Positions 59,572 to 64,000 of a stretch of DNA of 64,000 nucleotides are shown here, piece after piece. The stretch covers positions 3,782,001 through 3,846,000 of the forward strand of contig NZ_JACHMB010000001.1 in assembly GCF_014204795.1 (NCBI RefSeq), in the 5' to 3' direction. This DNA comes from Nonomuraea jabiensis (GTDB lineage: Bacteria > Actinomycetota > Actinomycetes > Streptosporangiales > Streptosporangiaceae). A program made the position numbers and the translations under genes. Below the pieces are notes generated by a model. The model saw nothing but the letters and a program-made list of their open reading frames with translations, did no database searches and was not told the DNA's origin. How positions within the stretch are numbered: the stretch's first letter is position 1; the number at the start of each line of letters is the position of its first letter.

Positions 59572-61136
59572 CCGACCGCAAGACTCCGCGTGCCGTCCGC
59601 ATGGCTCAACCGCTTGCCCGCGACGTGGCCGAGGAGATCGCCAAGCTCTACGGCGTCTGTATCCGGCCCGTGGCGCTCAAGCGGCTCGACATGATGACCG
59701 GCAAGTCAGAGGTCGTCGATGTCCCGTGCGGCTCTCCGCTGGAGAGCAAGTGTCCTCCGTGCGCCAAGCGCAATCGGCAACTCCGGATGGCGCAGTGCCG
59801 CGAGGGCTGGCACCTCGACGAGGAACCGATCATCACGCCCGACGAGCCTACCGATGGACAGCGCTGGCTCGTCGAGTTTCGGGCCGACATGCAGGCCAAG
59901 CGCGACGAGGAGGAAAAGGCCGGCGGCGACACCTCCGACTTGGACGCCGTGCTCACCGGGCTCGACATCGAGATCAATGAGGCCGGGATGCGCGGCAACG
60001 TGCTGGGGCGTACGGGGTCCAAGCGGGTCCGCTCGACGAAGCGTCGCCAAGACGCGCCCGACCTGCCCAAGCGGAAGATGGCCAGCACGACTCTGGGCCG
60101 GACCTTCGAGGCGGCGGACGGCAGGACCTACCGGCCTTCTCTGTTCGTCACGCTCACCCTGCCGAGCTACGGCAAGGTCATGAACGGCGCTCCCATCGAT
60201 CCGGACACGTACGACTACGTGCGGGCGGCCCGTGATGCGCTGCACTTCTCCAAGCTCGTGGACCGGTTCGTGCAGAACCTTCGCCGGGTCGCTGGCTATG
60301 ACGTGCAGTACTTCGCCACGGTGGAACCGCAAAAGCGGCTCGCGCCACACCTGCACATGGCCGTCCGGGGCACCCTGCCGCGCGCCGAGATGAAGCAGAT
60401 CGCGGCGGCGACCTATCACCAGATCTGGTGGCCTCAGGCGGATGAAGCCCGTTTCGAGGGTGACCACCTGCCCGTCTGGAACGACGGCGTCGGCTACGTG
60501 GACCCTGACACGGGCGAGCTTCTGCCCTCCTGGGACGAAGCCCTCGACCAGCTCGGCGACGAGCCCATGCACGTGATTCGCTTCGGCGACCAGGTGGACG
60601 TCAAGGGCGTGCTCGCCGGGTCGCCGGACGCTGACCAGTGCATCCGGTACCTGTCCAAGTATCTGACGAAGAGCCTCGGCGAGACCTTGGACGGTCAGGC
60701 TCAGCGGGAGCACGCGGCCCGCTTCGTCGATGCCCTGCGCTATGAGCCGTGCTCGCCGACCTGCCCGAACTGGCTGCGATACGGCGTGCAGCCCAAGAAC
60801 GCCAAGCCGGGCATGGTCCCCGGCCAGTGCAGGTCCAAGGCCCACAAGCCCGAACACCTTGGCTACGCCGGTCGCCGGGTCCTCGTCTCCCGCAAGTGGA
60901 GCAACAAGACGCTCGCCGAACACAAGCAGGACCGCCGTACTTGGGTTCTGGAAGCGCTCGGCCAGGCCGACGAGCCCACCGATTCGCATCGCTACGTCTG
61001 GCAGCCGGTCAGACCTGGCGATCCCGATGTCGCTCCGATCGGCGTCCGGCTCCTTCGATCCATCGCGGAACGCCAGCGATGGCGCGCTCACCTGAGACAG
61101 CTCGAAGAACTTTCGGCAAATCCGCAGGCAGCCTGA
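59568..61136 (+). CDS. RepSA-like replication initiator of AICE2
   Basis: This 522-residue protein starts at TTG 59568, which overlaps the zinc-ribbon stop and follows GAGAGGAGGT; ATG 59601 is a fallback. It has Cys-rich CGSPLESKCPPCAKRN, the HUH motif RLAPHLHMAVRG (about 260), the Tyr region QCIRYLSKYLTKSLG (about 365-380) and a second Cys set CSPTCPNWLRYG. It likely nicks the element's origin for rolling-circle copying before transfer. The intact C-terminus (RSIAERQRWRAHLRQLEE) shows what AICE1 has lost. Confidence 0.92.
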   Translation: MTDRKTPRAVRMAQPLARDVAEEIAKLYGVCIRPVALKRLDMMTGKSEVVDVPCGSPLESKCPPCAKRNRQLRMAQCREGWHLDEEPIITPDEPTDGQRWLVEFRADMQAKRDEEEKAGGDTSDLDAVLTGLDIEINEAGMRGNVLGRTGSKRVRSTKRRQDAPDLPKRKMASTTLGRTFEAADGRTYRPSLFVTLTLPSYGKVMNGAPIDPDTYDYVRAARDALHFSKLVDRFVQNLRRVAGYDVQYFATVEPQKRLAPHLHMAVRGTLPRAEMKQIAAATYHQIWWPQADEARFEGDHLPVWNDGVGYVDPDTGELLPSWDEALDQLGDEPMHVIRFGDQVDVKGVLAGSPDADQCIRYLSKYLTKSLGETLDGQAQREHAARFVDALRYEPCSPTCPNWLRYGVQPKNAKPGMVPGQCRSKAHKPEHLGYAGRRVLVSRKWSNKTLAEHKQDRRTWVLEALGQADEPTDSHRYVWQPVRPGDPDVAPIGVRLLRSIAERQRWRAHLRQLEELSANPQAA

Positions 61137-61148
61137 GAGGAGGAGATC

Positions 61149-61355
61149 TTGGACCAACTGTTCACCGTCGCGGAAGCGGCCGAACTGCTCAGCACCTCGG
61201 TTCGCTTCGTCCGCCGACTGATCGCCGAACGCCGGATCGAGTTCGTGAAGGTCGGGCGGCACGTCCGCATCCGTGAGTCCGCACTGATCGCCTTCGTCGT
61301 CGCGGGCACCGTCGCACCGCTCACAAGCCATGACGTCACAGGGAGGGCTGCCTGA
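61149..61355 (+). CDS. excisionase (Xis) of AICE2
   Basis: This 68-residue excisionase-type winged HTH reads LFTVAEAAELLSTSVRFVRR, IEFVKVGRHVRIRES. The start is TTG with GAGAGGAGGAG upstream. Its last codons overlap the int start. Confidence 0.88.
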   Translation: MDQLFTVAEAAELLSTSVRFVRRLIAERRIEFVKVGRHVRIRESALIAFVVAGTVAPLTSHDVTGRAA

Positions 61356-62692
61356 TGGCCAAGGGCAACAAGCCGAACCACCGACGTTTCGGCAACATCC
61401 GTCAGCTTCCTTCCGGCCGTTATCAAGCGTCCTACCTTGGTCCGGACGGGCGGCGCCACAACGCTCCGGAGACCTACGAGCGGAAGGGGGACGCGGAACG
61501 TGCGCTCTCCCTCATCGAGGCCGAGATCGTCAAGGGAGACTGGATCGACCCCGAGCGAGGCAAGATCAAGCTCAAGGACTACGCCGAGATGTGGATCAAG
61601 GAACGTCCGGGCCTGCGTCCGCGGACCGTCGATCTCTACACCTGGACGCTGAACAAGCACATCACGCCCTACCTCGGCACTGTCCAGCTCGGGAGGCTCT
61701 CTACCGCCATGGTCCGGAGGTGGCGGGCCGACCTGCTCGGCAAGGGCGTGTCACCGACCATGCTGGCGAAGGCGTACAGGCTCCTACGGGCTGTGCTCAT
61801 GACTGCTGCGGAGGACGACGGGATCATCCCTCGTAACCCGTGCCGGATCCGCGGGGCGGACGCTGAGCACGCTGAGGAGCGTCCAGTGCTGACCGTTCCT
61901 CAGGTCTTCGAACTGGCGGACCGCCTCGGCCGTCGTCCTTTCGGCAATGTGCGCAAGGTCAAGGACGGGGCCTACCGGCTACGGTTCCAGCGTCACGGGG
62001 AGATGCGGACGCATCCTGAGATCTTCCTGACCCGGGCAGAAGCTGAGCGGGCGCTGTGGGAGATGGCCCGTGACGGCAGGGCGGATTCCGATCAAGATCG
62101 CCGGTTCCGTGCCATGGTCCTGCTGGCCACGTTCGCGAGTCTCCGGTGGGGAGAGGTCAGCGCGCTGCGTCGGATGGACGTGGACCTCGTCGTCAAGGCC
62201 GTTCGCGTGCGTGTCGCCTTCGTGGAACGCTCCACAGGTGGGCTGCTCCTCGGGCCTCCCAAGTCCAAGGCGGGCCGGCGGACCGTGGGCATCCCCGAGA
62301 GCATCATCCCCGTCCTCAAAGAGCACATGGACACCTACGTCCAGGACGAGCCGGCGGCACTGATGTTCCCGGCCGCGAAGGGCGGGCCGATGCGGCGTAG
62401 TGGGTTCAACACCCGTACGCGCTGGGTGGACGTGGTCAAGGACATGGGGCTCCCCGGCCTGCACTTCCACGATCTCCGTCACACCGGGAACATGCTGGCC
62501 GCGATGTCGGGGGCCGGTCTCAAGGATCTGATGGCCCGGATGGGGCACGACAACGTCAGGGCGGCCATGATCTACCAGCACGCGGTCAGGGGCGCTGACC
62601 AGGCGATCACGAATGCCATCGATCAGCAGCTCAAGCAGCACGACGAGGGCGACGATGACGGCTCGGCGAGTGTGCTGACTCCCGTGGGCTAA
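61355..62692 (+). CDS. tyrosine integrase of AICE2 with a second arm-binding-like domain
   Basis: This 445-residue integrase has an arm-binding domain (about 8-62, RRFGNIRQLPSGRYQASYLG), a core-binding domain (about 65-165) and a catalytic domain with Arg263 (FASLRWGEV), HDLRHTG (about 371) and nucleophile Tyr407 (AMIYQHAV). Inside, at about 191-249, sits an insert (RRPFGNVRKVKDGAYRLRFQ to RAEAERALWEMARDG) that resembles the N-terminal domain. AICE1's enzyme lacks it, while the remnant at 37423 keeps part. The stop codon lies inside the right arm repeat. Confidence 0.92.
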   Translation: MAKGNKPNHRRFGNIRQLPSGRYQASYLGPDGRRHNAPETYERKGDAERALSLIEAEIVKGDWIDPERGKIKLKDYAEMWIKERPGLRPRTVDLYTWTLNKHITPYLGTVQLGRLSTAMVRRWRADLLGKGVSPTMLAKAYRLLRAVLMTAAEDDGIIPRNPCRIRGADAEHAEERPVLTVPQVFELADRLGRRPFGNVRKVKDGAYRLRFQRHGEMRTHPEIFLTRAEAERALWEMARDGRADSDQDRRFRAMVLLATFASLRWGEVSALRRMDVDLVVKAVRVRVAFVERSTGGLLLGPPKSKAGRRTVGIPESIIPVLKEHMDTYVQDEPAALMFPAAKGGPMRRSGFNTRTRWVDVVKDMGLPGLHFHDLRHTGNMLAAMSGAGLKDLMARMGHDNVRAAMIYQHAVRGADQAITNAIDQQLKQHDEGDDDGSASVLTPVG

Positions 62693-62711
62693 TTGCACGC
62701 CAATTGCACGG
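62690..62711. repeat. right arm repeats of AICE2
   Basis: TAATTGCACG, C, CAATTGCACGG. The pair matches the left-end pair at 51799-51820 and includes the int stop codon. Confidence 0.85.
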
Positions 62712-62739
62712 AAGATCGAAGAGAGCCCCACAAACGATC

Positions 62740-62776
62740 AAAGCCAGGTCGGGAATCCATCCCTGGCCTGGCTTTT
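62740..62776 (+). terminator. terminator after AICE2 int
   Basis: Stem AAAGCCAGG with CCTGGCTTT plus inner pairs, followed by TTTT. It is nearly identical to the hairpin at 51627. Confidence 0.88.
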
Positions 62777-62785
62777 CATACTGAG

Positions 62786-62856
62786 AGCGGGTGACGGGAA
62801 TCGAACCCGCGCTGTCAGCTTGGGAAGCTGATGTTCTGCCATTGAACTACACCCGC
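62786..62856 (-). tRNA. tRNA-Gly(CCC), integration target
   Basis: All arms pair: acceptor GCGGGTG/CACCCGC, D-arm GTTC/GAAC, anticodon stem TCAGC/GCTGA around TTCCCAA (anticodon CCC), T-arm GCGGG/CCCGT around TTCGATT. CCA is not encoded. Its 3' half, from the anticodon loop onward, is the att core repeated eight more times in the window. It is the only complete copy, so each integration restored the tRNA. Confidence 0.95.
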
Positions 62857-62955
62857 GTGCGACCCGAAGCCGCGTCCCCCACTGTAGCGGAAACTTGGCG
62901 TACAACAGCAATCCCGACCCCACAGAGTTTCCGATCGGGCGGTAGGTTGCTCTCC

Positions 62956-63531
62956 GTGCTGCTATCTGACCGCGACATCCTCGCCGAGATCGAAGCCGGC
63001 CGGCTCGGGCTTGATCCGTTCGATCTGGACATGATCCAGCCCTCCAGCCTCGACGTACGGCTTGACCGGTTCTTCCGGGTGTTCGAGAACCACCGGTACC
63101 CGCACATCGACCCCTCGGTGGAGCAGCCGGATCTGACGCGGATGGTCGAGCCGGATGGGGATGAGCCGTTCATCCTGCATCCGGGGGAGTTCGTGCTGGC
63201 CTCCACCTATGAGGTGGTGACGCTGCCGGATGATCTGGCGTCGCGGCTGGAGGGGAAGAGTTCGCTGGGGCGGCTCGGGTTGCTGACGCATTCGACGGCG
63301 GGGTTCATTGATCCGGGGTTCAGCGGGCATGTCACGTTGGAGTTGTCGAACGTGGCCACGTTGCCGATCAAGTTGTGGCCGGGGATGAAGATCGGGCAGT
63401 TGTGCGTGTTCCGGCTCAGCTCGCCTGCCGAGCATCCGTACGGGTCGGAGAAGTACGGGTCGCGCTACCAGGGGCAGCGGGGGCCGACGCCGTCGCGGTC
63501 GTTCCGGGACTTCCATCGGACCAAGGTTTGA
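62956..63531 (+). CDS. dcd: dCTP deaminase
   Basis: This 191-residue core-metabolism enzyme converts dCTP to dUTP, the precursor for dTTP. Length matches the family. Motifs include IQPSSLDVRL, LEGKSSLGRLGLLTHSTAGF (with catalytic Ser and Arg region), IDPGFSGHVTLELSN and the C-terminal GSRYQGQRGPTPSR lid. In actinobacteria some members also hydrolyse dUTP. The GTG start gives the usual LLSDRDI beginning. It lies outside the mobile DNA, 100 bases beyond the tRNA. Confidence 0.93.
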   Translation: MLLSDRDILAEIEAGRLGLDPFDLDMIQPSSLDVRLDRFFRVFENHRYPHIDPSVEQPDLTRMVEPDGDEPFILHPGEFVLASTYEVVTLPDDLASRLEGKSSLGRLGLLTHSTAGFIDPGFSGHVTLELSNVATLPIKLWPGMKIGQLCVFRLSSPAEHPYGSEKYGSRYQGQRGPTPSRSFRDFHRTKV

Positions 63532-63698
63532 TATCGGTCCCCCGGTAAGGAGACAAAAAAGACATCAAAGTACCCTCTGTCCCGGGTGTTGCACAACATA
63601 CGCAGGGTAACCAGTAGGAGAAGGGGACATGAAGTTCGCATTTCGCCTGGTAGCCCGTACCCTTTCCACGGACCATCCCCGCACATCTGGAGAACGAC

Positions 63699-64000
63699 GT
63701 GCGCCTGCGTCTCACGCCACGTGAGGACAGCTACTACGACCTGTTCGCAGACTCCGCGAACAACCTGGTCACCGCATCCCGTTTGCTGGTAGAGATCATT
63801 AGTGACGGATCGGACAGGGAAGCCCTGGCCGAGAAGATGCGCGCTTGCGAGCACGCTGGGGACGAACGCACCCATGCGATCATGAACCGGCTGAATGAGA
63901 GCTTTATCACTCCGTTCGACCGTGAGGACATCTACCGGCTCGCGTCCAACCTCGACGACGTGATGGACGCCATGGAGGCGGCCTCCGACCTCATCGTCCT
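63699..64000 (+). CDS. DUF47/PhoU-like protein, cut by window end
   Basis: The visible 100 residues (RLRLTPREDSYYDLFADSAN, NLVTASRLLVEIISDGSDRE, ACEHAGDERTHAIMNRLNES, FITPFDREDIYRLASNLDDV) match the DUF47 family, helical PhoU-like proteins that usually pair with a Pit phosphate transporter gene downstream. GGAGAAC precedes the GTG at 63699. The C-terminal half is beyond the window. Confidence 0.9.
   Translation, partial: MRLRLTPREDSYYDLFADSANNLVTASRLLVEIISDGSDREALAEKMRACEHAGDERTHAIMNRLNESFITPFDREDIYRLASNLDDVMDAMEAASDLIV

Larger units (their letters stand above)
51669..62826. mobile_element. AICE2, 11.2-kb integrative conjugative element, apparently intact
   Basis: Lies between the att core at 51669 and the intact tRNA-Gly(CCC). 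It has the hairpin element, a small membrane gene, the DUF5919/IMPase cargo operon, zinc-finger and 95-residue genes, GntR, a secreted-protein cargo gene, Pra-like, two Spd-like genes, Tra, zinc ribbon, Rep, Xis and Int, all with open frames. Being next to the working tRNA it is the most recent arrival. Confidence 0.9.

Noticed and set aside
63629..63724. Short frame MKFAFRLVARTL before the DUF47 gene
   Set aside because: It is 31 codons, lacks a domain and overlaps the supported DUF47 start; it is probably leader DNA.

Overview
The window is high-GC actinomycete DNA, most likely from the Streptosporangiaceae (Nonomuraea, Streptosporangium or Microbispora type). The genus is inferred from gene style only: many GTG starts, ATGA/GTGA-coupled operons, and actinomycete integrative and conjugative elements (AICEs). 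It reads as a stack of AICEs built up on the 3' end of one tRNA-Gly(CCC) gene at 62786-62856, next to the core genes dcd and a DUF47/PhoU-like gene at the right edge. Beside the intact tRNA, eight partial copies of the tRNA 3' half lie in the same orientation near 21, 975, 1659, 32167, 36401, 38414, 39310 and 51669. These are att scars.

Layout. 1-5500: old att scars, small unknown genes, and shredded AICE genes (GntR, Pra-like, integrase and inositol-phosphatase fragments) around a NUDIX gene, plus a methyltransferase divergent from a MarR-type regulator. 5526-31561: a carbohydrate island. One half has a ROK regulator, a beta-mannosidase, a LacI-type sensor without HTH, a divergent Opp-type ABC importer and a secreted CBM2-GH5 enzyme, which suggests beta-mannan or glucomannan use. 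The other half has a LacI-controlled operon of GH2, two sugar permeases, a sugar-binding lipoprotein and GH95, then a LacZ-type GH2 divergent from a third LacI regulator, which suggests removal of fucose and galactose from plant oligosaccharides.

31700-38400: a graveyard of a truncated toxin-antitoxin pair, immunity-like genes (Imm32, SUFU), decayed tra/rep and integrase DNA, a damaged IS110 transposase and a small cytochrome-b-like membrane protein. 38414-51712: AICE1, with the full gntR-pra-tra-rep-xis-int backbone and a DUF4041/GIY-YIG nuclease like the SNIPE anti-phage protein. Its integrase has His in place of the catalytic Tyr and its rep gene carries a frameshift. 51669-62826: AICE2, the youngest element, next to the intact tRNA, with all backbone genes open and an HTH/DUF5919-inositol monophosphatase operon as cargo.

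How it works together: in each AICE the GntR protein probably represses itself and the pra-tra-rep-xis-int operon through short operators that differ between elements. Tra (FtsK-like) would move double-stranded DNA between cells, Rep would copy the excised circle, and Int/Xis would act at the tRNA. Matching tandem arm repeats pair the left and right ends of each element. A conserved hairpin element of about 230 bp sits near the left end of several elements and is the best candidate here for an undescribed cis-acting function.
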